From: Bolinopsis microptera
Lineage: Eukaryota; Ctenophora; Tentaculata; Lobata; Bolinopsidae
Assembly (NCBI RefSeq): GCF_026151205.1
Contig: NC_087073.1
Location: forward strand, 4,857,001-4,921,000
Direction of reading: 5' to 3'
Length of the DNA stretch: 64,000 nt
Shown: positions 10,138 to 23,167 of the stretch, one piece after another
How positions within the stretch are numbered: position 1 is the stretch's first letter
How the letters are laid out: every line of letters begins with the position of its first letter
Program-made: the position numbers and the translations under genes
Notes under the pieces: generated by a model
Told to the model about the DNA's origin: nothing
Seen by the model: only the letters and a program-made list of their open reading frames with translations
The model's database searches: none

Positions 10138-13100
10138 TCAACTTGTTTTCTGTTCATGTAATGAAGTGTTCTCCTCTTCTTGTGACTCCACTGGTAGTCC
10201 AACTTGACTTCCATCAGAATTTGTCAAAGAAATGTGCAACAGAAGTTTCCTATCTTTTTTATTAAGACATTTAAAATATTGAGGCGAATTCAGCAGAGCT
10301 GTCACAGAGTCATTCTCTTCAGTTGGATTTACGGGGTTCAAAACATGTTGAACCATTAACAAATTGGCAATTTCATTGTCATTGAGACTTTCTTTTAACA
10401 TGGTTACGATATGTTCATCACAAGGCATGTGTGCTAAATAACTATACAAATACAGTTGTATTTCAGTCACTCTGTCGTAAGATGCTTTCTTTAGTTTACG
10501 TTCTTTTTGTAGATTTTTTTCACCGTATATTTTCATCCGAGGTGGCAGAAGAAAGCCGTAATATTTGAGTAATGATTTAAGCATGGCATGATCTTCGTTC
10601 ACTTCAATTTGTTTCATAAACTCCACCAAGTCATTACAATTCTTACCAACTTTAGTCACTGTCTTCAAAGTTGCTATTGCTGAGTGAACCCCAAAAGTTT
10701 GAGCTACTCTGTACAATAGGTTGTTCTCCTTTAGTAGTTGGAAAGACATAGTCCCATTAACACCACCGAATAAAAGTCTGGGGGTACTCTTCCTTTGCAA
10801 AACCGACAATTCGAATTCCTCTATTATTGATACCATATTATCAGCTCTGCCACGAAGTTCTTTCCGGATCTGCTCTGAAGATACCAACTGAATCAAATTG
10901 TTCAAATCTTGAACAGAGAAATACGCGGAATTGTCTTGTTCGCCGTAAAGCTCCCTCAAAATATCAACAGCAAGATCCTCGCAGTCTTCCTTTTTGTCGT
11001 ATGCCACAATCATCCAGAACTTCTGTTGATAAGAGTTAACAATAGAGTGATCTGCCAGGAGTCTAACCAGAGCCAGGATCTTACCTCCCGAAAGGAAAGG
11101 ACACGTGTGGATGAGACAGTCGTCAACATAGTCACCTGCAGATAGATTCCTACCTTGTTGCAGGAGGAAGAGCATCACCTCGTGCAGGGTCTGAGATTCG
11201 TAGCTGTTTACAATTGCCTGTTTTATGAAATCTAGGTGAGTCCCTTCATCACAACATTTCTTTATAAGTTGTGCCATACAGCTACTTGATAGTGGAGTTA
11301 TCAAAGCATTGTAGTCAGCTGACTGAAAAGATACATCCTTCAAATTCAAGACTCCCATGATCCATCCATCTTTAGAGATGTTGTTCCTGATAAAACTTGC
11401 AAAGCTGGGGTCTGAAACTTTGTTGATGAGAAGCGGAATCAGGTCCTTGATACCGAGTCGAACGAAAGCTAAGATAGCGTGGACGATGTGGGTTTGAGGA
11501 GAGGAGGAGGAAGATTGTCCAGATATGAGAGGGATAATGTCGAGTGTAGCTGACTTGGAGAGAGTTAGAAATGCGGTGTAGAATAGGCGGTCAGCTCCTG
11601 ATTGGTGGAGATTAAAACAAACTTGTACCATCTCCTCCTCGGGTAACTGGAGAATATTGTTACTGTTAGATTGTCATTTTAGACTGGATGTTAAAAGCTA
11701 AAATTTAGAGTATTATCATACTGGTGAGAATGAGCGAAATTTCTTCGCAATTATATTTGTGACGAAACTTACAGATAACAATTTGCTTCCGTAAATTTTA
11801 TTAATCATAGTTTATTAATTCTTACCTTCAATTGACATATGATATCATGAATTTGCTCAGGAGAATCGCATATGCCAGAAAGATGTTCAATAAACTCAGT
11901 GATACGGTCTGAAGCACAGTCTTTGTTCCGTAGCAGCAACTCAGATATAACTGAAAGGAGTGCTATTGTTTGATTTTTTAAATTGTTTTATTTGACTAGA
12001 ATAAATGTGCGAGAAAGTTGAAAATTAACATTATGGCACAAAGATGAACGGATATTTTCATAAATACCTTCATATTTAGCTGGTTGGAAGAGAGCTAATT
12101 TAGCAGCAAGTTTTGGAATGTCAGGGAATTTGATGAGATCTATCACCACCCTCTTGTTGAAGGCGCCGTTCAAGGGTAACAGTGAAATACCCTTCAACAA
12201 AATGAAACAGTCTAGCTCTTCAACTAGAGTGATGTCCTCGAAACAGCTGAAAATGTACAGTTAGATTTAGATTAGACATAAATTCACAAATTTGCTAAGG
12301 TGAATCAAATATTAGGTAGATTTAGACCTTACTTTACTGTGCTTGTATAATTCAAGTCGTTATTATCTTCCGATTACAGCCTCAAATTTCAATTTTACAC
12401 TCATTTGCTAAGACAAGTTTAGTACTATCGCTTTAAAAAAAAATTTGAATTGCCGAAGCAACAATCGGTATCAGTAGTAGTTGAACTGTTAATAATCTAT
12501 CAAACAATAAACCTAATGGTAATACAAACCTGTTTGCTAAGTCCAGTCGATTATTTCTCATCCAGTAGTAAGCTACAGTTATTCTATCTAGATTAGTGGA
12601 CAAAGGAAAACTTTCCAGTTGTATTCGCTTCTTTTCTTGCATTTCTGTTATCTGATCTGGCGGCCGCTTTTGGTTGCGCATATCACTGGAAATGTTATAA
12701 GTTTATATTATTGTTATATTATATATAACCTGTTATTGTTAATTGATTTAATTGTTATTTCTAGTATCAATGCAACAGTCAAGGTTAAGATTGCTCATTA
12801 ATATTTATCTTGGGCGATATAAATATTAATGTTAAATATTAGAGCACATTTGTGTGCTCTAATGTGTGCTCTATGTCTAGAGCACATTTCCTACAGTCGA
12901 ATCAAATTCCATAAAAGCTGGTACAAATAAAATATGCCAACCTCAAGGAGAACTGTGTAATGAGCCCAGTAAGAATAGTAGTGCTATCAGAAGGATCCTC
13001 CCTGATCACCCCTCCTATAACTTCTTTCAGTTCCTCCCAGCTCCTCTGATGGTACGGCTGTGTCAACAGTATTTGTAGGGCAGCTGTTTTATCTCCATGA

Positions 13101-13324
13101 ACATGCAAACTGTTAATAGTCTCTTGAATGTTAAGGTCTGTTGAACTGGTGAGATATGCCAGCCAAGTCAGTTCTGCTCGTGTTTGTGCGTTAGGAGGAT
13201 CTAAAGATGATATTTGTCTGTGAAAGTTACGAGCTTCTGAGACGGAGTGGAATGTTCGGAGGTGGGTGAGAGTTTTAGAACATCTTTGGCAGAGAGATTT
13301 AGCGACATGTCGAGTGCTGTACAT
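10138..13324 (-). CDS. Unrecognised helical protein, probably mitochondrial, five exons
   Basis: I assembled five exons by GT-AG signals and continuous frame: 13324-12942, 12685-12530, 12246-12068, 11950-11826 and 11646-10138. Phases agree at all four junctions and give a 783-residue protein. The N-terminus (MYSTRHVAKSLCQRC, basic and Ser-rich, no acids in the first 30 residues) looks like a mitochondrial presequence. The rest is almost entirely alpha-helical with no metal or nucleotide motif that I can see. Pairs of about 35-residue helical hairpins suggest a PPR- or FASTK-like organelle RNA-handling scaffold, but I see no RAP domain and cannot assign a family. Start ATG lies 1 nt after a 3' splice site. 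TGS1 ends 454 bp upstream and Maf copy 2 begins 385 bp downstream. Confidence 0.75.
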
Positions 13325-13777
13325 CCTAATGATATAGTCTTTGTTATGTTACTTCAGGGTAATATGTGTCTTATATTAATATATAAATTGCACAATTATC
13401 ATGGCCTAACTTAGAAGATGACAATAAGTTTGGAAATTTTGAACCAAGAACAATTTTAGGCTTCCGTTATTTCGGAGAAACTTTTACAACTTTGCTGAGT
13501 TTTCAAAACTTTATAATATGAAAGAATGAAACGTCAAACTTTGAATATATATCAGTAAAATCCTGGGTTCGGGCAAAAACTTATAAATTGTAAAAGAAAT
13601 AGAACACATGTATCGAGAAGGTGACTCTTCGAAAAGAATCTAAACGTTTCTGGCTAATAATTTAATTTATGAACAAGATTGCCGGCTCAATATAAAATTA
13701 AAATGTTAAAGCAGATTTTCGGGGAAAATTCAAATAATTGTCAAAATTTGACAGCCCAATACAGCATACATAAAATC

Positions 13778-16423
<2,646 letters not shown>

Positions 16424-17120
16424 TTATCGTGGGATCATGGAGACATACTCTTCCAGATTCATCGGCAGTAACCCCTCGAACAGCCCATCAACATCTTCAG
16501 AAATATATTCCTGCAAGCTTAAATCCATCTTGATCATATTCCAGCAGTGAAAGGCCGTCAATTCTTTTGCTGAGGCGTTGTTTCCAGGTTTCTTTATTAT
16601 CTTTTCAGGTCTGTCAATATTTATACCGTCTTCTTCAACACTAGCTTGCATATTATGAAAACCACCTTCATCTTTAATGACAATATCTCCAATCACTTTA
16701 TTACCGAGGGAATTGAAGATTAATATTTCATGCTGACCATCAATTGGGCCAAAATAATGGGCAATTTCCTTGAGACCAGCAAGGGCCATGTTGCTCAATT
16801 CAACGAATGCCTTTCGACTTGCCCTGCTATCAAATCTGTCTACACTGAAGTTGTGAACAAGATCATTTCTTTTTTTCACCAGTGACTGCAGACTCAACAA
16901 AATATGAGGCTGCCTACTTTTTATAAAATTCAGTTGTTGTTTTATAAGATATCCGAGGGGTGTCTTCCGTTTGCTATCTCTTCTGCTGTTGCAAAAGTAC
17001 TTTCGAATGATGTATTCTATACGCTTTGATGTGTGAACAGCCAGTGCAATATCTGTGTAGTTCTTATTTAAATCTATGACAGTGAAGTCTTCTTCCAAAA
17101 AAACTCCGCTCCTGAATCAT
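16424..17120 (-). CDS. HEPN-like family protein, paralog 1 (start region out of frame)
   Basis: About 224 residues, single exon. The N-terminal half (residues 15-115) has the HEPN layout: a first helix TDIALAVHTSKRIEYIIRKY, then PLGYLIKQQ, then the R-x4-H motif RNDLVH. HEPN domains with RN(x3)H are often RNases or RNA/nucleotide-binding modules. The last 48 residues hold a second conserved block, HCWNMIK followed by EDVDGLFEGLLP and EEYVSMIPR, shared with the paralogs at 23.2 and 25.5 kb and not known to me. The only ATG near the 5' end (17120, 2 nt after a 3' splice site) is one base out of frame with the main ORF. A run of seven T at about 17097-17103 lies between them. This is either a homopolymer miscall or a real break. 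The open frame itself begins at a TTG. Confidence 0.7.
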
Positions 17121-17605
17121 ACCTGATACAAAGATAATATATATGAAGAATTTGCCGTGAAACATCCCATTTAACAATCTTCAACCAATATAAAAATTTG
17201 GTATCTATATCCAAAAGTTGATTAAAGTTACATCACTGAAGAGGCCAGAACTGAATGAAAAACTTATATTATTATTATTAACATTTCTGAATGATTAATA
17301 TTAAAGATTATCACTAATCAATGATTTAAATTCTCATAAAAATCCGTCAAAAAGTATGCTGTATTTGACCTCTCGAATAAAAATACGTCAAAATACGAGG
17401 TCTTTAACCGAATTTACATAAAACTCCTAGGTGTTAAATACGAGATAAAATACGAAATAAAAGAATCCCACTAATCAGTGTTGTTAAATTCAATAAAAAT
17501 CTGTCAAGAAAGTACACTGTGAGTGATCCCTCGAAAAAATACGTCAAAATTCGAGGTCTTTATAACCAAATTTACATCAAATTCCTATGTTAAAGTATTA
17601 TAGGA

Positions 17606-17771
17606 AGTTCGAGCGGATACCGCTGCCGGTGGGGCGCCGGTCAGGTGTGAGGTGCCATAGGCAATTTATATTATCATTGAGGCCAGAATAGTTCTTAGTA
17701 TAACAATATTACCCTACTGGGGATGTGGTCGTTTGACCGGTCTCCTACCAGCAGCCATATCCGCTCGAACT
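17606..17771. mobile_element. 166-bp inverted-repeat element
   Basis: The ends AGTTCGAGCGGATA and TATCCGCTCGAACT are reverse complements. Similarity continues inward for about 38 bp with mismatches (GCCGGTGGGG region against CCTACCAGC region). It is markedly more GC-rich than its surroundings. It could be a small MITE or a retroposed structured RNA. I could not match it to a known RNA family. Confidence 0.55.
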
Positions 17772-17894
17772 ACCATAAGTACATGCATTCAATTATGAAA
17801 TAATATCATTACGAATATGTAAATCGTTTCACTAACTCGCACATTCCATTATCAAATTGATGAAAAGTTATGGAATCGCTTTTAAAAAAGTAAC

Positions 17895-18012
17895 TACCTT
17901 ACTCGGGAATATTATAGCGGGTTAATTTATGACTGGGAAAATTAATAACCGGGAAAAATATGGCGGAATTTCCCAAAACCCGCCAAATTATCCCGGTCAT
18001 GTATTTACCGGT
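17895..18012. repeat. Dispersed palindromic repeat, CTTACTCGGGA family, copy 1
   Basis: Begins TACCTTACTCGGGAATATTA and contains CCGGGAAAAATATGGCGGAA. The same core reappears at 22811-22920, where the CTTACTCGGGA end occurs in reverse complement on the other side. The two copies therefore expose opposite ends of one palindromic element. The small open frame across it is a by-product. Confidence 0.6.
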
Positions 18013-18196
18013 GGCCGACCTTTCAAGTTTTTTTTCAGAGGTCAACAAATTTTCAACCGACATTTCTGTTTTTGTTACGTCTTGTTAAAGAAGTTATTTC
18101 AATTTACAGTTACTGATATTACTCAGAAATAGAAAAAAAGACACGTCTAGTATTTAAAGGAAAATAAATCTATAGCAATAATAAGTCAAATCTTCA

Positions 18197-18501
18197 TTAA
18201 AGCGTATTCTCATTCTCATTATCGCTAATGTCCCCTCCATTATCATTATTGATATCCCCCTGCTGCTGACCGTCAAATTCGAAGTTGTATTGTTGTCTTA
18301 ACAAGACTTTCATTTTGTCCGCTAATGGGGCTACTGCTCTGAAGGTCAGCCGGAGCTTAATTTCCTGCCCACCGCTTGGTATTGGGGAACGTCTTGGCTT
18401 TGCATCTTCAACTGCTCCAGTAATCAATCCACCGTGGACCATGAAATAGTGGCACAGTTTACTCACTTCATGGGCAAGAAAAGTGAGAATCACGGTCCAC
18501 C
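18197..18501 (-). CDS. Orphan terminal exon of an unidentified gene
   Basis: An acceptor (ATTTCAG, AG at 18502-18503) is followed by 101 codons to a stop: WTVILTFLAHEVSKLCHYF, then MVHGGLITGAVEDAKPRRSP, an IKLRLTFRAV stretch, and an acidic Asn/Asp-rich tail. It enters in phase 1, so at least one exon should lie upstream, but the next 4.5 kb are low-complexity GA repeats and inserted elements. It is either the last exon of a gene with a long repeat-filled intron or a stranded remnant. The composition and clean frame look coding. I do not recognise the protein. Confidence 0.45.
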
Positions 18502-18582
18502 CTGAAATCTGATTTCTATAACCAAATTGTGATTTTTATAACGAAATTATGGTAGCAACCGCCAATAAAGTTACAGCCCTCC

Positions 18583-18705
18583 ATGGGGGGGGGATCATGT
18601 TATTTTTTGTCCGTTTTTGTCCGTTTTTGTCCGTTAATTTTTGTCCGTTTTGAAAATATAGCTGCCAAACGGACAAAAACGGACAAAAACGGACAAAAAT
18701 TGTAA
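18583..18705. repeat. TTTTGTCCG hairpin element, copy 1
   Basis: A G-run with GATCATGTTATT is followed by four TTTTTGTCCG repeats, the spacer TGAAAATATAGCTGCC, and then three complementary CGGACAAAAA repeats. The whole folds into a long hairpin. Copies at 20883 and 22583 share the loop sequence and the homopolymer flank. Confidence 0.75.
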
Positions 18706-19411
18706 CTTTTTATTTAGATTTTCTCCACAATTTGTAACAGGCTATCTGCAGTAATGGGTAGCCCGGTTAATGACCATGGTCCTTTCTCAAACTTTTAGTC
18801 GTCAATTAGGTACAAAGAATAGTCTACACATTTTTTAATAACATAAAAAGGGATGAAAAGTTTTATTACTGGAGAGTAAAACTTTGTTAAACACAAAGAT
18901 TCTTGAGCACATTTTGAGTCAGACTCAAATGCGTTTAAAAACATTTTAGTATATAACAACTTAACAATAAATTATGTAAACAATATCACCAACAATAATT
19001 ATAAATTGAACAAATTATTGAGAGATGAAAGAGAGGAAGAGGAGGAGGGGGACTGAGGAGGGGGGACTGAGGATGAAGAGGAGGGGGCTGAGGAGGAGTG
19101 AGACTGAGAAGGAGAACTGGGAAGGAGGAATGAATAGGAGGAGGAGGAGAAGAAGGACTCAAGAGGAGGAGGACTGAGGAGGAGGAGGACTAAGGAGAAG
19201 GATGATGACCCAAGAGGAGGAGGACCCAAGAGGAGGAGGACCCAGGAGGAGGACCCAGGAAAAGGCCCCATGAGGAGGACTGGGGAGGAGGAGGACTGAT
19301 GTGGACTGATGAGGACTGATGAGGACTAATAAAGAGGACTAAGGACGAGGAGGAAGAGGAGGGGAAGGACTGAGGAGTGAGGAGGAGGACTGATGAGGAG
19401 AAGGAGGTCAG

Positions 19412-20091
19412 CCCATATCCAAAAACCCGCATTCTCGCATTCTAAGAATGTAGGAAATTTTTAAAAGTAGGAAATTTTTGACAAAAAGTAGGAAATTCGA
19501 GAGCCAACTCTGAGAATTTTCGATCATATTTCAGTAGGAATTTAAGTGAAAGAGCAGACTAAAAGTTGCTGGACCGTTATTTAAATGTCCTCAGTCTCAT
19601 ACTTGCTTCCTTCTCCAAATTCCCTTAACCCTGTATTATTTTATAGCTTGAAAGCAGAAAGTGATGGTAGTAGATGAGAAAACATTTTTGCCAAAATTAT
19701 AAACTCTTGATACTTCATGCTGTCTCCTATTTCGTGCTTTAGTTAAGCCAAGTGTTTAGGGATTCTAGAATCCAGACAATTTATCCCAATAAAAATTGAA
19801 ATCAGAAAATAGTATGCTAAAATCGTTCTCCATAGTCAGATTCGTTCCAGGAGGCCAAATCTAGTTTAAATTTCCAAAATTTTCGGGGGCTTCGCCCCCA
19901 AAAGTAACCTAGGATTATCTATTAAAAAGCATTCCGGGCCCTAAAAAAGTAAAATTGAGAATCTGGAATCCGCCATGAAAAATCTTTGAAACGCGCGAAT
20001 ACAAAGACTTTTTATGCGAGCGAAGCAAGTGGGCCACAGAAAACGAAAAAATTGAGAATGTAGGAAATTAAAAATTTTTTGGATATGGGAG
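19412..20091. mobile_element. 680-bp terminal-inverted-repeat element inside the GA block
   Basis: CCCATATCCAAAAA at the left end is matched by TTTTTTGGATATGGG at the right end. Sub-terminal GAATGTAGGAAATT copies occur near both ends. The interior is ordinary AT-rich DNA with a CGGGGGCTTCGCCCCC hairpin at about 19884-19900 and contains no purine repeat, so it was inserted into the repeat. No transposase frame is present, so it is non-autonomous. Confidence 0.6.
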
Positions 20092-20882
20092 GAGGTGTAT
20101 GAGGAGGATGAGGAGGAGAAGGGAGATGGAGGGTGAGGAGAAGGAGGACTGAGGAGGAGGAATGATGAAGAGGAATGATGAGGAGGAGGACTAAGAAGTA
20201 GGAGAAGGAGGAGGACTGAGGAGGGGAGGACTTAGGAGGAAGAGGAGGATTGAGGAGGAGGACTGAGGAGTAGAAGGAGGAAGAGGACTGAGGAGGATCA
20301 GGAGGACCCAGGAGGAGGAAGAAGAGGAGGAGGACTGAGGAGGAGGACTGAGGAGGAGAAGGAGGACCCAGGAGGAGGAACCAGGAAGAAGAGGAGGAGG
20401 AGGACTGAGAAGGAGGGCTGAGAAGGAGAAGGAGGACTGATGAGGAGGATGAGGATGAGAAGGAGGATGAGGATGAGGAGGAGGGTGACTGGGGAGAGGA
20501 CTGAGGAGGAGGAGGAAGACTGAGGAGGAGGAAGAGGAGAAGGACTGAGGAGGAGGACCCAGGAGGAGGAACCAGGAAGAAGAGGAGGAGGACTGAGAAG
20601 GAGGGCTGAGAAGGAGAAGGAGGACTGATGAGGAGGATGAGGATGAGAAGGAGGATGAGGATGAGGAGGAGGGTGACTGGGGAGAGGACTGAGGAGGAGG
20701 AGGAAGACTGAGGAGGAGGAAGAGGAGAAGGACTGAGGAGGAGAAGGACTGAGGAGAAGGATGAGGAGGAGGAGGAGGAGGAGGAGGAGGAGGAGGAGGA
20801 GGAGGTGGAGGAGGAGGAGGAGGATGAAGAGGAGGAGGAGGAGGAGGAGGAGGAGGAGGAGGAGGAGGGGGAGGAAAAGGAA

Positions 20883-21007
20883 GCATCTAAATGTTATTTC
20901 CATTTTTGTTATTTTTTGTCCGTTTTTGTCCGCTCTATTTTTGTCCGTTTTGAAAATATAGGGTACCGAACGGAAAAAACGGATAAAAAACATGATCCCC
21001 CTCCCTT
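20883..21007. repeat. TTTTGTCCG hairpin element, copy 2
   Basis: Begins GCATCTAAATGTTATT right after a (GGA)n tract, then the TTTTTGTCCG hairpin with TGAAAATATAG in the loop, and ends at a C-rich run CATGATCCCCCTCCC. Same order as copy 3. Confidence 0.75.
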
Positions 21008-21239
21008 AGGAGGAGGAGGAGGAGGAGGAGGAGAACTCAGGAGGAGGACTGAGGAGGAGAACTGAGGAGGACTGAGAAGGAGGAGGACTGAGGAGTACTG
21101 AGGAGGATAGCTGAGGAGGATGGCTGAGGAGGATGACTGAGGAGAATGACTGAGGAGAATGACTGAGAGGGAGGAGGAGGAGGAGGAGGACTCAGGAGAA
21201 AGAGGAGGAGGAGGACTCAGAAGGAGGAATGAGAAGGAG

Positions 21240-21612
21240 GGGGGGGGGCTAATGACTACCAATGGAGACTTTTGGGGACTAATGGGGACTAAAAATCATG
21301 GGGACTAGAGGTCAACTCGTTGACGTAATTCACCATTTGTCCCCATAAGTCCCCAGAATTTTTGACAGTTATTTATGGTTTTCAAGTTAGTTTAATAACG
21401 ATACGATCGAGATGTTTTGTCCAAGATAAGAGTAGGATAAATCTAAATGGGGACTAATGGAGACTTTTGGGGACTAATGGGGACTAAAAATCATCTAAAT
21501 GGGGACTAATGGAGACTTTTGGGGACTAAAAATCATCCGGGGACTCGGGGTAAAATCGTTGACGTAATTCCCCAAGTCCCCAAAAGTAGTCATTGGCCCC
21601 CCCCCCCCCCCC
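21240..21612. mobile_element. 373-bp inverted-repeat element with G/C-run ends
   Basis: Left end is a G run followed by CTAATGACTACC. Right end is AAGTAGTCATTGG followed by a C run, its imperfect complement. The interior carries three copies of GGGGACTAATGGAGACTTTT and two of TTGACGTAATTC. It is embedded in the GA block and has no coding capacity. Confidence 0.6.
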
Positions 21613-22582
21613 CTGAGGGAGAGGACTGAGGACTGAGGAGGAAGAGGAGGAGGATGAAGAGGAGGAGGAGGACCCAGGTCCCAGGAGGAGGAGGATTGAG
21701 GAGGAGGATGAGGACTCAGGAGGAGGAGGAGGACTCAGGAGGACTCAGGAAGACTGAGGAGGATGGCTGAGGAGGATGGCTGAAGGAGGATGGCTGATGA
21801 GGATGGCTGAGGAGGATGACTGAGGAGGATAACTGAGAGGGAGGAGGAGGAGGACTGAGGAGGAGGAGGAGGAGGAGGAGGACCCAGGTGGAGGACTCAG
21901 GAGAAAGAGGAGTCCGAGGAGGACTCAGAAGGAGGAATGAGAAGGAGGAGAACTGAGGAGGAGGAGGAGGACTGAATAGGAAAAGGAGGGGGACTAGGGA
22001 GGACTGAGGAGGAGGACGACTGACGAGAAGGATGAGGAGGAGGACTGAGGAGGAGGACTGAGGACTGAGGAGGAAGAGGAGGAGGATGAAGAGGAGGAGG
22101 ACCCAAGAGGAGGAGGACTGAGGAGGGGGACGAGGACTGAGGAGGAGGAGGAGGACTGAGGAGGATGGCTGAGGAGGATGGCTGAGGAGGATGACTGAGA
22201 GGGAGGGGGAGGAAGAGGAGGAGGACTCAGGAGGAGGACTCAGGAGGAGGACTCAGTGGGAGGACTCAGGAGGAGGACTGAGAATGATGAGGACTGAGGA
22301 GAACTGAGGAGGATGAGGAGGAGGACTGAATAGGAGGAGGAGGAGGAGGGGGACTGGGGAGGACTGAGGAGGAGGAGGACTGAAGAGGACTGAGGAGAAG
22401 GATGAGGAGGAAGACTGAGGAGGAGGATGAAGAGGAGGAGGATGAAGAGGAGGAGGACTCATGAGGAGGTGGAAGAGAAGGAGGAGGAGGAGGAGGAGGA
22501 GGAGGAGGAGGAGGAGGAGGAGGAGGAGGAGGAGGAGGAGGAGGAGGAGGAGGAGGAGGAGGAGGAGGAGGATGAGGAGGAG

Positions 22583-22727
22583 GAAGCATCTAAATGTTAT
22601 TCCATTTTTGTTATTTTTTGTCCGTTTTTGTCCGTTTTTGTCCGCTTTATTTTTTGTCCGTTTTGAAAATAGAGCTGCCAAACGGACAAAAACGGACAAA
22701 AAAACATGAGCCCCCCCCCCCCCCCCA
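22583..22727. repeat. TTTTGTCCG hairpin element, copy 3
   Basis: Preceded by about 100 bp of pure (GGA)n, then GCATCTAAATGTTATT, the TTTTTGTCCG hairpin around TGAAAATAGAGCTGCC, and CATGAG with a run of C. Shares all landmarks with copy 2, so the purine microsatellite and the homopolymer appear to be part of the element. Confidence 0.75.
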
Positions 22728-22810
22728 CTGCTTCAAAAGTCTTCTCTAGCACATATGAGACTTCGGGTAAAATATGATGATCACCACCCCCTTGGAACCC
22801 CATAATTTGA

Positions 22811-22920
22811 GTCGGCGGGTTTTTTTATGACTGGTAAAATTTTTGACCGGGAAAAATATGGCGGAATCTTCCAAAACCCACCACTTTATCCCGGTTATAA
22901 TAATCCCGAGTAAGGTAAAG
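22811..22920. repeat. Dispersed palindromic repeat, CTTACTCGGGA family, copy 2
   Basis: Shares CCGGGAAAAATATGGCGGAA with copy 1 at 17895 and ends in ATCCCGAGTAAGGTA, the reverse complement of the left end of copy 1. Confidence 0.6.
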
Positions 22921-23167
22921 ATAAAAGACTTATTGAGAAGACAAAATGAGTAGTTATGAAATATTGCCGGATTAAATACCCAAACAGTTAATAAGGACTC
23001 ATGCAAGTTAACTAGTTGTTTAAGAAATATTGGCACGGTTCTGAGTAATTGTATTATCATGATTTCAGATTCAACTTATTACAGTCCAGATATTATGAAA
23101 ACGTAGTCATAGTAACCATGACCAGAATGCAGAAATCAATTGCTATTTGCTAATACTTGTATTACGA

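Larger units (their letters stand above)
19020..22590. repeat. GA-rich low-complexity block (GAG/GGA/GGACT repeats) with nested elements
   Basis: About 3.5 kb of purine-rich (GGA)n and GAGGAGGACTGAG-type repeats on the plus strand, interrupted by three or four inserted inverted-repeat elements (19412-20091, 20883-21007, 21240-21612, 22583-22727). Segments such as GACTGATGAGGAGGATGAGG recur at about 20430 and 20620, showing local duplication of roughly 190 bp. The long open frames across it encode only Ser/Pro/Leu or Arg/Glu runs in every frame and are not genes. Confidence 0.9.

Noticed and set aside
19190-22709. Many long open frames encoding poly-Ser/Pro/Leu or poly-Arg/Glu
   Set aside because: They lie wholly within GA-rich low-complexity DNA and stay open in several frames at once because the repeat lacks stop codons.
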